58,016 nucleotides of DNA. It comes from an uncultured Porphyromonadaceae bacterium (lineage in GTDB: Bacteria; Bacteroidota; Bacteroidia; Bacteroidales; Muribaculaceae). Position numbers and translations under genes: made by a program. The stretch spans positions 1 to 58,016 of the forward strand of contig UQLO01000015.1 in NCBI GenBank assembly GCA_900541865.1, in the 5' to 3' direction. Positions 27,587 through 36,914 of the stretch are shown here, one piece after another. The stretch's first letter is position 1. The number at the start of each line of letters is the position of its first letter. The notes under the pieces are model-generated. The model did no database searches, was not told the DNA's origin, and saw nothing but the letters and a program-made list of their open reading frames with translations.

Positions 27587-27656
27587 TCTTTGCTCTCACC
27601 TCTTCAACAACCGCGGTTGTACGATTGTTATAGTCATATCACGTTTCATCACTGAC

Positions 27657-29060
27657 ATGAGCACAAACAACACCCCCGAAACCCTCGCTGCCAACCCGCT
27701 GGCCACGCGCACCATCGGGCAACTACTTGTGCAGTACAGTCTGCCGGCCATTATTGCGTCGCTGGCAACTTCGCTATATAATATCGTCGACAGTATTTTC
27801 ATCGGCCGCGGCGTAGGAGCTATGGCCATCACGGGCCTTGCGGTGACATTCCCGCTGATGAATCTTGTGGTTGCCTTCTGCGTGCTGGTAGCCGTGGGCG
27901 GTGCTACCATTTCTTCGATTTTCCTGGGCCAGAAGGCTCTCGACCGCGCTTCCGATGTGGTCGGCAATGTCACGATGCTCTGTCTGGCCCACGCTGTGGT
28001 GATCATGACAGCCGGGCTGGTTTTTCTGGACCCGATTCTCTTTTTCTTCGGAGCCACCGACGAAACTATAGAGTACGCCCGCGAGTTTATGCGGGTAATC
28101 CTCATCGCCACACCGGTGACCTACGTCTTTCTCGGCCTCAACAACCTTATGCGCGCAACGGGATATCCCCGCAAGGCCATGGTGTCTGCCCTCCTCTCCG
28201 TGGCGGTCAACGTGGTACTGGCGCCTATTTTCATCTTTGTGATGGACTGGGGCATTGCCGGAGCGGCCTGGGCAACCGTGACCGGCCAGACGGCAGCCTT
28301 TATCTGGGTGCTCTTCCATTTTATTTCCCGAAAGAGTCTGATTCACTTCACGCGCCGGGGCTGGCGCCTCTCCGGAGCCATTATCCGCCGCATGTACGCA
28401 ATCGGTCTGAGCCCCTTCCTGATGAACTGCTGCGCATGTCTGGTGGTGGTGTTCATCAACAAGGCGCTCCTCGACTCGGCGGGTGCCGACGGCAATCTGG
28501 CTGTGGGAGCCTACGGCATCATCAACCGCACTTCGATGTTCTTTGTGATGATTATCTTCGGCGTCACTCAAGGCATGCAGCCTATCCTTGGATTCAACTA
28601 CGGCGCGGCAAACTGGGGCCGCGTCAGCGCCACACTGCGCAAGGGCATCATGATAGCCTCCGGAGTGGCCTGTGTGGGATTTGCGCTTACCGAACTGCTT
28701 CCCGACACCATCAGTTCGATGTTCACGACCGACCGCGGCATGATTCAGATTGCGCGCGACGGCTTCCGAATTTTCTTCATATTCTATCCCCTGGTGGGCG
28801 CCCAGATTGTTATTCAGAACTATTTCCAAAGCATAGGCCATCCGACACTTAGTATATTCCTCAGCCTGACGCGACAACTTATCTTCCTAGTGCCCATGCT
28901 GTGGATTCTGCCTGTCCACTTCGGGGTGGACGGCGTATGGAGTGCCATGGCAGCCTCCGACTTCATTTCCTTCGTGCTGGCTTTGGTGACGGTACTTATT
29001 ATGAACCGTCGCATATCTCGTCAGCTTAAGACTTTGTACGACGATGACCACCATAATTGA
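27657..29060 (+). CDS. MATE-family multidrug/Na+ antiporter
   Basis: A 467-residue inner membrane protein with about twelve helices. The two-fold MATE repeat starts at LLVQYSLPAIIASLATSLYN and again near AIGLSPFLMNCCACLVV. Such exporters expel cationic drugs in exchange for Na+ or H+, and the sodium gradient made by the Nqr pump of this window could drive it (inference). Substrate cannot be told from sequence. It overlaps the next gene by 17 nt. Confidence 0.92.
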   Translation: MSTNNTPETLAANPLATRTIGQLLVQYSLPAIIASLATSLYNIVDSIFIGRGVGAMAITGLAVTFPLMNLVVAFCVLVAVGGATISSIFLGQKALDRASDVVGNVTMLCLAHAVVIMTAGLVFLDPILFFFGATDETIEYAREFMRVILIATPVTYVFLGLNNLMRATGYPRKAMVSALLSVAVNVVLAPIFIFVMDWGIAGAAWATVTGQTAAFIWVLFHFISRKSLIHFTRRGWRLSGAIIRRMYAIGLSPFLMNCCACLVVVFINKALLDSAGADGNLAVGAYGIINRTSMFFVMIIFGVTQGMQPILGFNYGAANWGRVSATLRKGIMIASGVACVGFALTELLPDTISSMFTTDRGMIQIARDGFRIFFIFYPLVGAQIVIQNYFQSIGHPTLSIFLSLTRQLIFLVPMLWILPVHFGVDGVWSAMAASDFISFVLALVTVLIMNRRISRQLKTLYDDDHHN

Positions 29061-30612
29061 CCTTCGCACCGACCCTCGCACTGCCGCTACGGCACCGCTG
29101 CTCGCCGAGCTTTGCGCCCGCAATCTCAACGTTTCGCCCCACCGCGTGGTGCGTACCGACATACTCCGCCGCTCTATCGACGCCCGTCAGCGTCGGGTGG
29201 CGGTCAATCTGCGGGTGGCAGTCCACGTCGACGCTATTGACGAAACCGCTGTAGAATTCAAGCCGGTTGTCTATTCGGAGTTGGCGGCCGATGCCCCGTC
29301 GGCAGTGGTGGTAGGAGCGGGCCCGGCAGGTCTTTTCGCCGCTTTGGAGCTTATCGAAAACGGAGTTCGCCCTATCGTTCTGGAACGTGGCAAGGATGTT
29401 GACTCTCGTCGCCGCGACATGGTTGCCATCAATCGCGAGGGCAAGGTCGACCCCGACTCCAATTATTGCTTCGGAGAGGGCGGCGCCGGAGCTTACAGCG
29501 ACGGCAAGCTCTACACCCGCTCCAAGAAGCGCGGGCCGGTCGAGAAAGTGCTGACTATTTTCCACCAGCACGGCGCCCAACGCGACATTCTTGTCGACGC
29601 TCATCCGCATATCGGGACCGACCGCCTGCCTTCGGTCATCAAAGCGATGCGGCAGACAATAGAGCGCTACGGAGGACGTGTGCTATTCGGCAAGCGCGTT
29701 GTGGCCCTCACCAAGGAGGACGGAAGGGTTGTCGGAGCATCGACAGCCGACGGCGAGTCTTACCGCGGGCCAGTCATCCTTGCCACAGGACATTCCGCAC
29801 GCGATGTTTACCACATGCTCATCGACGCCGATATTGCACTGGAGCCCAAAGGCATAGCAGTGGGAGTTCGATTAGAGCATCCGCAGCATCTGATAGATTG
29901 TCTGCAGTATCACTCCCGCGAAGGCCGAGGCAAGTATCTTCCTGCAGCGGAATACTCTATGCTGACCCGCGTCGACGGCCGTGCGGTCTACTCTTTCTGC
30001 ATGTGTCCCGGCGGCTTTATCATCCCTGCCGCCAGCGCACCCGGCCAATTGGTGGTCAACGGCATGAGTCCGGCCAACAGAGGCACCCGTTGGGCTAATT
30101 CAGGAATGGTGGTGGAGGTACTTCCGGAGGATATCCCCGAGCGAGAGGGCGAGCGCCCCGAGCTTCGCGTGATGCACTTCCAGCAGGACATCGAGCAGGC
30201 CTTCTTCGAGGCCGCCGAAGGCACACAGCAAGCCCCGGCGCAACGAATGACCGACTTCTGCGCCGGACGTCTGTCGCGCGATCTGCCGCGCTCCTCTTAT
30301 CCACCGGGGCTGCTGAGCCGACGCGTCGACGAGTTACTTCCGGCAGCAGTGAGCCGACGGCTGCAGGAAGGCTTCCGGGATTTCAACCGCAAGCAACCGG
30401 GCTTTCTGACAGCCGAAGCGGTGGTGGTAGGCGACGAGACCCGAACTTCATCGCCGGTGCGCGTGCCCCGCGATCCGGCCACAATGACCCACGTAGCCAC
30501 AGCAGGCCTCTTCCCATGCGGCGAAGGCGCGGGCTATGCCGGAGGAATTGTGTCGGCCGCAATCGACGGCATCCAGTGCGCGAAGGCTCTAACGGCAAGC
30601 TTGCAGGCATAA
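29044..30612 (+). CDS. FAD-dependent dehydrogenase (COG2509-like)
   Basis: A 522-residue flavoprotein. The FAD Rossmann loop is VVVGAGPAGLFAALEL near 83-98, preceded by an N-terminal domain of about 80 residues. CFGEGGAGAYSDGKLYTR is the family signature and the C-terminal FAD contact is FPCGEGAGYAGGIVSAAIDG. The substrate is unknown. It overlaps the MATE gene by 17 nt, so the two are translated together. Confidence 0.88.
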   Translation: MTTIIDLRTDPRTAATAPLLAELCARNLNVSPHRVVRTDILRRSIDARQRRVAVNLRVAVHVDAIDETAVEFKPVVYSELAADAPSAVVVGAGPAGLFAALELIENGVRPIVLERGKDVDSRRRDMVAINREGKVDPDSNYCFGEGGAGAYSDGKLYTRSKKRGPVEKVLTIFHQHGAQRDILVDAHPHIGTDRLPSVIKAMRQTIERYGGRVLFGKRVVALTKEDGRVVGASTADGESYRGPVILATGHSARDVYHMLIDADIALEPKGIAVGVRLEHPQHLIDCLQYHSREGRGKYLPAAEYSMLTRVDGRAVYSFCMCPGGFIIPAASAPGQLVVNGMSPANRGTRWANSGMVVEVLPEDIPEREGERPELRVMHFQQDIEQAFFEAAEGTQQAPAQRMTDFCAGRLSRDLPRSSYPPGLLSRRVDELLPAAVSRRLQEGFRDFNRKQPGFLTAEAVVVGDETRTSSPVRVPRDPATMTHVATAGLFPCGEGAGYAGGIVSAAIDGIQCAKALTASLQA

Positions 30613-30667
30613 AAATCTATAAAAAACACAAAATTGGACAAAAGAGATTGAATTAAGCAAGTTTTTT

Positions 30668-30698
30668 CTTGTATTGTGCTTAAATTTTGCTACTTTTG
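30668..30698 (+). promoter_or_regulatory. Promoter of the small acidic protein and agmatine genes
   Basis: CTTG (30668-30671) and TACTTTTG (30691-30698), 19 bp apart, a near-consensus Bacteroidetes promoter. The next ATG is at 30737. Confidence 0.7.
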
Positions 30699-30736
30699 CA
30701 TCATCAATAATAACACTCTCTCCCACGCACGATACC

Positions 30737-30976
30737 ATGGAAGAAATGACCGACCTCTTCGTCCACATCATAAACCAGACAGACAGTCTCGACATGGCTG
30801 AAAGCGAATTTCGCCGTATGCTCGTCGACGAGCCCGAACTCCGCCGCCGTTATCGCGAATATTGCCGCGAGGCGGGCAGCTCGGAGCGAAATGGCTTCAA
30901 AGACTTCTGCGATGAATATATGGAGGAACAGGACAACGTATGGAACTCTCTGAGCGACTTCGACAATCAGGAATAA
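30737..30976 (+). CDS. Small acidic protein, 79 aa, unknown function
   Basis: The ATG at 30737 lies 38 nt after a strong promoter box; a longer frame would begin inside that promoter. The protein is helical and strongly acidic (EEMTDLF, DMAESEFRRMLVDEPELRR, ending SLSDFDNQE), with no signal peptide or membrane segment. The gene's 3' end overlaps the agmatine deiminase start by 37 nt, so it may couple translation of that enzyme. I do not recognise a named family. Confidence 0.75.
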   Translation: MEEMTDLFVHIINQTDSLDMAESEFRRMLVDEPELRRRYREYCREAGSSERNGFKDFCDEYMEEQDNVWNSLSDFDNQE

Positions 30977-32010
30977 AAAAATCACGGCTTCGGCTACCCG
31001 CCGAATGGGAGCCCACGGAGGCCGTCCTTATGGCATGGCCGCATCCCGATTCGGATTGGAACTATATTCTCGATGAGGCCGAAAAGTGCTTTACGGCCAT
31101 AGCAGAGGCCATAGCGCCCTTCGCCAGACTGATTGTGGCGGCTCCCGACATCGACCGCGTGGCGCACTGTCTGTCCACCATTCCCGCCGACCGGCTTGTG
31201 CTGGTGCCGATGAGCACCAACGACACCTGGACGCGCGACTACGGCCCCATCACAGTGCTCTGCGACGGCACTCCCCTGCCCCTCGACTTTCAGTTCAACG
31301 GCTGGGGTCTGAAGTTTGCCGCCGACAGCGACAATCTGGTCACTTCGCGGCTGGCCGAATTGGGCCTTTTCGCCAATCATCCAGTAAACTGTCTGGACTT
31401 CGTCCTCGAAGGCGGCTCTGTCGATTCCGACGGCGCCGGCACCATTCTCACCACCGACAGCTGCCTGCTCAACCCCAACCGCAACGGAGCTCTCTCAAAG
31501 GAGGAAATCCTCACGGTACTCGCCGATGCTTTCGGAGCCGAACGCATTGTCAGCCTGCGTAATGGCGAACTCGCCGGCGACGACACCGACGGCCATATCG
31601 ACACACTTGCGCGCTTCGCGCCTCCCGGCGACGTTATTTTCCACGTAGGCTGCGCAGACCCTTCCGACCCTCACCACGCACCACTTAAGGCCATGGCAGA
31701 TGAACTCCGCAGCCTGCGAACAGCCGACGGCCGGCCATATCATCTTGTCGAGCTGCCACTGCCGGACGCAATGTACGACGAAAACGGCGAGCGACTACCG
31801 GCCACCTACGCCAACTTCCTGATAGTCAACAATGCCGTGATTCTTCCCGTCTATAATCAACCTCTCAAAGACCGCATGGCCGCCGACCTTATCCACGCCG
31901 CCATGCCCGAATACCACGTAGTGCCCGTCGACTGCCGCACACTGGTTCGCCAGCACGGCTCACTCCACTGCTCCACCATGCAGCTTCCCTCGGGAACACT
32001 TTCTATCTGA
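30940..32010 (+). CDS. aguA: Agmatine deiminase
   Basis: Hydrolyses agmatine to N-carbamoylputrescine and ammonia, the second step of the arginine decarboxylase route to putrescine. It has 356 residues of the guanidine-modifying fold. RLPAEWEPTEAVLMAWPHPD is the family opening, TNDTWTRDYGPI and EGGSVDSDG hold substrate-binding acids, and the catalytic cysteine is C344 in HGSLHCSTMQ. The start at 30940 is the only one upstream of the conserved opening and overlaps the small acidic protein gene by 37 nt. The next enzyme of the pathway is 7 nt downstream. Confidence 0.95.
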   Translation: MELSERLRQSGIKKSRLRLPAEWEPTEAVLMAWPHPDSDWNYILDEAEKCFTAIAEAIAPFARLIVAAPDIDRVAHCLSTIPADRLVLVPMSTNDTWTRDYGPITVLCDGTPLPLDFQFNGWGLKFAADSDNLVTSRLAELGLFANHPVNCLDFVLEGGSVDSDGAGTILTTDSCLLNPNRNGALSKEEILTVLADAFGAERIVSLRNGELAGDDTDGHIDTLARFAPPGDVIFHVGCADPSDPHHAPLKAMADELRSLRTADGRPYHLVELPLPDAMYDENGERLPATYANFLIVNNAVILPVYNQPLKDRMAADLIHAAMPEYHVVPVDCRTLVRQHGSLHCSTMQLPSGTLSI

Positions 32011-32017
32011 ACGCATT

Positions 32018-32905
32018 ATGAGAAAAGAACTTAAAGTAGGCATTATTCAGCAGAACAATACCTCCAACATAGAAGACAACCGCAAGCGCCTTGCCTACAA
32101 AATACGTCGATTGGCTTCCGAAGGCGCAAAACTCATTGTCAACCAGGAATTGCAGGAGTCACTCTATTTCTGCCAGACAGAAAACGTCGATATGTTCGAT
32201 CTCGCCAAGCCCATTCCGAGCGACGTGACCGATTTCTACAGCTATATAGCCCGCGAGATGGGCTGCGTGATAGTAGCTTCCCTCTTCGAGCGACGCGCCC
32301 CCGGGCTTTACCACAACACGGCCGTTGTCTTCGAAAAAGACGGCTCCATAGCCGGCACCTACCGCAAGATGCACATTCCGGACGACCCGGCCTACTACGA
32401 AAAGTTCTATTTCACTCCCGGCGATCAGGGTTTCAAGCCCATCAAGACGTCGGTGGGCACCCTCGGCGTACTTGTGTGCTGGGATCAGTGGTATCCGGAG
32501 GCTGCCCGTCTGATGGCGATGGCCGGAGCCGACATACTCCTCTATCCCACCGCTATCGGCTGGGAAAGTTCCGACAGCGACGAGGAAAAGAAGCGCCAAC
32601 GCGATGCCTGGATGACTATTCAGCGTGCGCACGCCATCGCAAACGGGCTGCCGGTAGTGACCGTCAACCGCGTCGGCCACGAGTCGGACCCGTCAGGCCA
32701 GACGCAAGGTATATCTTTCTGGGGCACAAGCTTTGTTGCGGGTCCGCAAGGCGAGTTGCTTTTGCAGTGCTCCGACTATAAGGAGGAGGAAAAGGTGGTG
32801 GTGGTCGACCTCGACCGTAGCGAGGAGGTGCGCCGCTGGTGGCCTTTCCTGCGCGACCGGCGCATCGAGGCTTATGGCGGCCTCACCGAGCGTTTTCTTC
32901 TCTGA
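32018..32905 (+). CDS. aguB: N-carbamoylputrescine amidase
   Basis: Completes agmatine conversion by hydrolysing N-carbamoylputrescine to putrescine, CO2 and ammonia. A 295-residue carbon-nitrogen hydrolase with the Glu-Lys-Cys triad: E in NQELQESLYF, K in YRKMHIPDD, and C in VLVCWDQWYPEAARLMA. It sits 7 nt after aguA. Its last 23 nt overlap the 3' end of the convergent malY-like gene. Confidence 0.95.
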   Translation: MRKELKVGIIQQNNTSNIEDNRKRLAYKIRRLASEGAKLIVNQELQESLYFCQTENVDMFDLAKPIPSDVTDFYSYIAREMGCVIVASLFERRAPGLYHNTAVVFEKDGSIAGTYRKMHIPDDPAYYEKFYFTPGDQGFKPIKTSVGTLGVLVCWDQWYPEAARLMAMAGADILLYPTAIGWESSDSDEEKKRQRDAWMTIQRAHAIANGLPVVTVNRVGHESDPSGQTQGISFWGTSFVAGPQGELLLQCSDYKEEEKVVVVDLDRSEEVRRWWPFLRDRRIEAYGGLTERFLL

Positions 32906-34037
32906 CGAATTGCCGGAGTCGATTCAAGCCTTCAAGAAGCACCGAACGCGGGCATGCCATATTGATGCGCATGAACCCGTCGGTGCCGTACATGGCTCCG
33001 CAGTTTAGCCATAGTTTTACGGTGTCGATAAGGCGTTCTTCAAGTTCTTCCGAACCGAGGCCGAGCGCCCGGCAGTCGACCCAAGCCAGGTAGGTTCCTT
33101 CCATTTCCACCACAGGTAGTTCGGGGAGGTGCTTGGTAAAATATTCTCTTAGTGTCAGATAGTTTGCGAAGATGTACTCTCTGAGCGCGTCCAGCCACTG
33201 CGCGCCTCCGCGGTAGGCCGCGATGAGGGCTTCGACGCCGAAGACGCCGACGTCGCACACTTCGTTGATATTGATTGCGCGGTCGATTGCCTCTCGCCGC
33301 TCTGCGTCGGGGCAGACAATGTTTGCAATCTGCAAGCCGGCGATATTGAAAGCCTTCGATGGCGAGCAGCATACGATAGCCCGGGGGTCGACGGTGGCAT
33401 AGGGCACATAGTCCACTCCGGGAAATGTGAGTTCGCAGTGAATCTCGTCGGACACGACGACAACATTGTGGCGCCGGCAAACGTCGCGCAGCCGCTCCAG
33501 CTCCTTGCGCATCCACACTCGGCCGGCGGGATTATGGGGATTGCAGAGGAGCATGAGCTTCACATCGGGGTCTGCAGCTGTGGACTCGAGTTTATCCCAG
33601 TTGATGCAGTAGCGGGAGCCGTCGAGTTCAAGGGGCGCGTCGGCGACGATGCAGCCGTTGTTTCGGATGCTGGAGAAGAAGCAGTTGTAGACCGGTGTGG
33701 TCACCATCACCTTGCTGTCGGCCGGGCAGAGCGCCTTGATTATTGCCGACAAGGCCGGCACTACGCCGGAGGTGTAGATGATGTGGGATTGGTTGATGGT
33801 CCAGCCGTGGCGGCTGGCAAACCAGTCGGTGGTGGCGTCGTAGTAGGCCTGCGGCACTCTGACATAGCCGAAAATTCCGTGGCGGGCACGCCGTTCCAAG
33901 GCTTCCGTCACGCACGGCGCGGTGCGGAAATCCATATCGGCCACCCACATCGGAATCACGCCCGGCTCTGCCGAATCCCATTTATAGGAATTGGTGCCGC
34001 GGCGTTCTACCGGAGTGTCGAAGTCGAAGTCCCTCAT
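32883..34037 (-). CDS. MalY/PatB-type PLP-dependent C-S lyase
   Basis: A fold-type I aminotransferase-like enzyme of 384 residues. It begins DFDTPVERRGTNSYKWD, typical of MalY/PatB cystathionine beta-lyases that split cystathionine or cysteine conjugates to pyruvate, ammonia and a thiol. The PLP lysine is in CSPSKAFNIAGLQ, and VVSDEIHCEL carries the cofactor-contacting aspartate. It is the last gene of the thiL-DUF3737-malY operon, overlapping DUF3737 by 4 nt. Confidence 0.92.
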   Translation of the reverse strand: MRDFDFDTPVERRGTNSYKWDSAEPGVIPMWVADMDFRTAPCVTEALERRARHGIFGYVRVPQAYYDATTDWFASRHGWTINQSHIIYTSGVVPALSAIIKALCPADSKVMVTTPVYNCFFSSIRNNGCIVADAPLELDGSRYCINWDKLESTAADPDVKLMLLCNPHNPAGRVWMRKELERLRDVCRRHNVVVVSDEIHCELTFPGVDYVPYATVDPRAIVCCSPSKAFNIAGLQIANIVCPDAERREAIDRAININEVCDVGVFGVEALIAAYRGGAQWLDALREYIFANYLTLREYFTKHLPELPVVEMEGTYLAWVDCRALGLGSEELEERLIDTVKLWLNCGAMYGTDGFMRINMACPRSVLLEGLNRLRQFVREENAR

Positions 34038-34891
34038 TTTCGAATTTCTATCTTGCAGTCGGCGGGAGCTTTGGCGTTGCCGTCGAGTATTATTTGGCCT
34101 ATGCTGTCGGCGATGATGTGACCGGAAGTGGGGTTCTTAATGCTGTGGACGTGGCCCTTTATATCGGCCTCAACGGTTGAGTATTCGAAGGCGAGGTCGC
34201 AGTCGTCGGCAAGAGTGCAGTCTTCGAGCACGAGGTCGCGGCAGTAGCACAGCGGCTGCGTGCCTCCGATTCTGCATCTGACGAATTTAAGCCCACGCGA
34301 GTGCCAGCCCAGAAATTCGCCGCTTACTTCGGAGTCGTAGATGGTGACGTTCTCGGTCATCCAGAAGGCGTCGCGCGAGTCGATCACTGCGTTTCGTATT
34401 ACTACGTTACGGCAGTACTGAAATGAGTAGTTTCCCTGCTGGCGGTAGCGGTCGATGCCGATATCGGAGCTGTGCATAAAGAGGTAATCGCCGTTTTTAA
34501 CCGTCACGTCGGTCAGTTCAACCCCACGGCAGTGCCAGAGGGTCTCGAGGGCGTCGTTCAGCTTCACTCTTTCCAGCTTGATATGGTCCATTTCGCGGAA
34601 CATCTTAGGGGCATCGACCGTGGTGTCCTCCATAAGGAGGTCGCGTGAGTACCAAAGCGCGGCGCGGGCGCCGGGAGTGAAAAGGCAGCGACGAATCCTG
34701 AAGCCATCGACGTGCCAAAAGGGGTATTTGCCTTCGAAGACGCAGTCTACGGCATGGATGTCGGAACATTCCTTGATGGCGGACTCACCGGCGTGGATAG
34801 TAACGTGGTCCAGCAGCAGGTGGTGGCTCTCGAAGAGAGGCCGCTCGCCGCCGAACTCGGCGTCCTTTATGACTTTAAGGTTTTCGTTCAT
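34034..34891 (-). CDS. DUF3737 family beta-helix protein
   Basis: A 285-residue protein of short repeats ending in hydrophobic residues (VTIHAGESAIKECSDIHAVD, LFMHSSDIGID, VEADIKGHVHSIKNPTSG), expected to form a right-handed beta-helix. DUF3737 has no proven function; the fold resembles polysaccharide-acting enzymes. No signal peptide is seen, so it is probably cytoplasmic. It lies between thiL and the C-S lyase with gaps of 2 nt and a 4 nt overlap. Confidence 0.85.
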   Translation of the reverse strand: MNENLKVIKDAEFGGERPLFESHHLLLDHVTIHAGESAIKECSDIHAVDCVFEGKYPFWHVDGFRIRRCLFTPGARAALWYSRDLLMEDTTVDAPKMFREMDHIKLERVKLNDALETLWHCRGVELTDVTVKNGDYLFMHSSDIGIDRYRQQGNYSFQYCRNVVIRNAVIDSRDAFWMTENVTIYDSEVSGEFLGWHSRGLKFVRCRIGGTQPLCYCRDLVLEDCTLADDCDLAFEYSTVEADIKGHVHSIKNPTSGHIIADSIGQIILDGNAKAPADCKIEIRK

Positions 34892-34893
34892 AG

Positions 34894-35925
34894 TTATTCA
34901 GCAAGAGGGTTCCAGCCCTGTGCGCGAAGCGGGAATTCGGAGCCGTCGCGAGTGATCATCGCGCAGCCGAGCTCCGGCCGGGTTATATAGCCGATGCTTT
35001 TCACGCCTTTGAGCTTCTCGATTTTCTCGTGGTCGGTGATGGGAACGGTGAAGAGCAGCTCATAGTCCTCGCCGCCGTTGAGTGCGGCCGTCACGAGGTT
35101 CATGTTGAGCTCTTCGGCCATCAGCGCGGTCTGGTAGTCGATGGGGATGCGGTCTTCGTAGATACGACAGCCCGTGTTGCTGGCCTTGCAGATGTGGAGC
35201 AGCTCGCTGGAGAGGCCGTCGCTGACATCCATCATAGCGGTTGGCCGTATTCCGGCCTCGGCGAGGATGCGAATGATGTCGCGGCGCGCTTCCGGCTTGA
35301 GCTGGCGCTCTACGATGTACTCCTTTCCGCCGAAGTCGGGCTGAAAGTCTTTTTGGCCGGCCGACGCAACTTTTTCGCGTTCAAGCAGCTGGAGACCCAT
35401 ATAGGCAGCGCCAAGATCGCCGCTTACGCAGATGAGGTCTGTGTCGTGGGCTCCGGAGCGGCGTATTTCCTTTCCGCTTTCCACTTCGCCGATGCAGGTG
35501 ATGGAAATTACCAAACCTTGATGCGAGGCCGAAGTGTCGCCGCCGACAATGTCGACGCCGTAGATGTCGCATGCGTGTCGGATGCCTTCGTAGAGGGCGT
35601 CCATATGCTCAACGGTGAAGCGCCGCGATATTCCTAAGCTCACGGTGATTTGCTTGGGCGTTCCGCCCATGGCGTAGATATCGGAGAAGTTTACCACAGC
35701 CGACTTATATCCCAAATGCTTGAGCGGCACATAGGTTAGGTCGAAGTGAACGTTCTCCAGCAGCAAGTCGGTTGTAACGAGCACATCTTTGCCTTCTTCG
35801 GGGCGGAGAGTTGCGGCGTCATCGCCGACGCTGAGTATGGTGGAGCTGTTTTTGGGGGGCATATCCTTTGTGAGGCGGTCTATGAGACCAAATTCGCCCA
35901 ATGTGGAAATTTCTGTCTGTGACAT
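34894..35925 (-). CDS. thiL: Thiamine-monophosphate kinase
   Basis: Phosphorylates thiamine monophosphate to the cofactor thiamine diphosphate. It has 343 residues of the PurM/AIRS-type fold. The opening EFGLIDRLTKDMP, the VGDDAATL loop, NFSDIYAMGGTPKQITVSLG and MMDVSDGLSSEL hold the metal- and ATP-binding acids. It is the first gene of a three-gene operon. Confidence 0.93.
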   Translation of the reverse strand: MSQTEISTLGEFGLIDRLTKDMPPKNSSTILSVGDDAATLRPEEGKDVLVTTDLLLENVHFDLTYVPLKHLGYKSAVVNFSDIYAMGGTPKQITVSLGISRRFTVEHMDALYEGIRHACDIYGVDIVGGDTSASHQGLVISITCIGEVESGKEIRRSGAHDTDLICVSGDLGAAYMGLQLLEREKVASAGQKDFQPDFGGKEYIVERQLKPEARRDIIRILAEAGIRPTAMMDVSDGLSSELLHICKASNTGCRIYEDRIPIDYQTALMAEELNMNLVTAALNGGEDYELLFTVPITDHEKIEKLKGVKSIGYITRPELGCAMITRDGSEFPLRAQGWNPLAE

Positions 35926-35962
35926 ATCTTTGAGCCTCGCTCGGTATTTTTATAAACTATAA

Positions 35963-35993
35963 CTGTGCAGACGACCTTTCGGCGTCTGCACAG
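35963..35993 (-). terminator. Terminator of the purine nucleoside phosphorylase gene
   Basis: A perfect 11 bp stem CTGTGCAGACG/CGTCTGCACAG with a 9 nt loop, 23 nt past the stop codon. The minus-strand tail is AT-rich (TTATAGTTTATAAAAA) without a pure T run. Confidence 0.65.
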
Positions 35994-36015
35994 CATATGT
36001 TCGCAAAGTTTAGGG

Positions 36016-36828
36016 TCAGCAGCGGGTCACCATAGCCTTCATCAGGGCCACTACGGTGGGCTGAGCCTTGAGGGCAGCCTGCTGCACTTCCTCATGGGAA
36101 GGCACGTCGGTGATGTCCTTGCCACCCAGGTCGGTGATGACCGAGATGCCGAACACTCTCATTCCGCCGTGCTTGGCTACTATTACTTCCGGGACGGTGC
36201 TCATGCCGACGGCGTCGCCACCTATGATGCGGAAGTACTCATACTCGGCCGGAGTCTCGAAGGTAGGGCCGGTGGTGCCGACGTACACGCCGTGCATCAG
36301 GCGCAGGCCGCTCTCGGCGGCAATGGTGTCGGCCAGAGCAACGAGGTTCTTGGCGTAGGGCTCGGTCATGGCCGGGAAGCGGTCGCCGAGTTCGTCGTAG
36401 TTGTGGCCGCGCAGAGGATTCTCCGGGAAGAGATTGATATGGTCGGTGATGACCATGACGTCGCCAACCTTGAATTCCTTGTTCATTCCGCCGGCGGCGT
36501 TGCTCACGAAGAGAGTCTCCACACCCAGGGCACGCATAACGCGGACTGGGAAGGTCACGGTCTTCATGTCGTAGCCTTCGTAGTAGTGGAAACGGCCCTG
36601 CATGGCCATTACGCGGCGGCCGCCCATGTTGCCGAAGATGAGGTTGCCCTTATGGCCGGCCACGGTGCTTACGGGGAAGTTGGGGATTTCGCTGTAGGGG
36701 ATGTATACGGGGTCCTCGATGTGGTCTACGAGGGTTCCGAGGCCTGTACCGAGGATAATTCCTATTTTAGGCAGTTCGCCGGCGCGGGTGCGCAGGTAGT
36801 CTGCGGTCTGTTTGATTTTTTCGAGCAT
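36016..36828 (-). CDS. punA: Purine nucleoside phosphorylase (PNP-I type)
   Basis: Splits purine nucleosides with phosphate for salvage. It has 270 residues, the size of the trimeric family. GIILGTGLGTLVD is the phosphate loop, GRFHYYEGYDMKTVTFPVRVM minus its last residue contains the phosphate-contacting histidine, and TLFVSNAAGGMN the purine-site asparagine region. It appears monocistronic, with its own terminator. Confidence 0.94.
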   Translation of the reverse strand: MLEKIKQTADYLRTRAGELPKIGIILGTGLGTLVDHIEDPVYIPYSEIPNFPVSTVAGHKGNLIFGNMGGRRVMAMQGRFHYYEGYDMKTVTFPVRVMRALGVETLFVSNAAGGMNKEFKVGDVMVITDHINLFPENPLRGHNYDELGDRFPAMTEPYAKNLVALADTIAAESGLRLMHGVYVGTTGPTFETPAEYEYFRIIGGDAVGMSTVPEVIVAKHGGMRVFGISVITDLGGKDITDVPSHEEVQQAALKAQPTVVALMKAMVTRC

Positions 36829-36914
36829 CGTTTCAGGTTATGAATGTGTGTTTTATGGTGTTTGGGTTGTTTTGATGCGGAAGTACAACGTGCTACGGGC
36901 GCCGAAAGTTCGTC

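Noticed and set aside
27774..28877. 367-codon minus-strand frame opposite the MATE gene
   Set aside because: Histidine-rich antisense shadow of a membrane protein gene.
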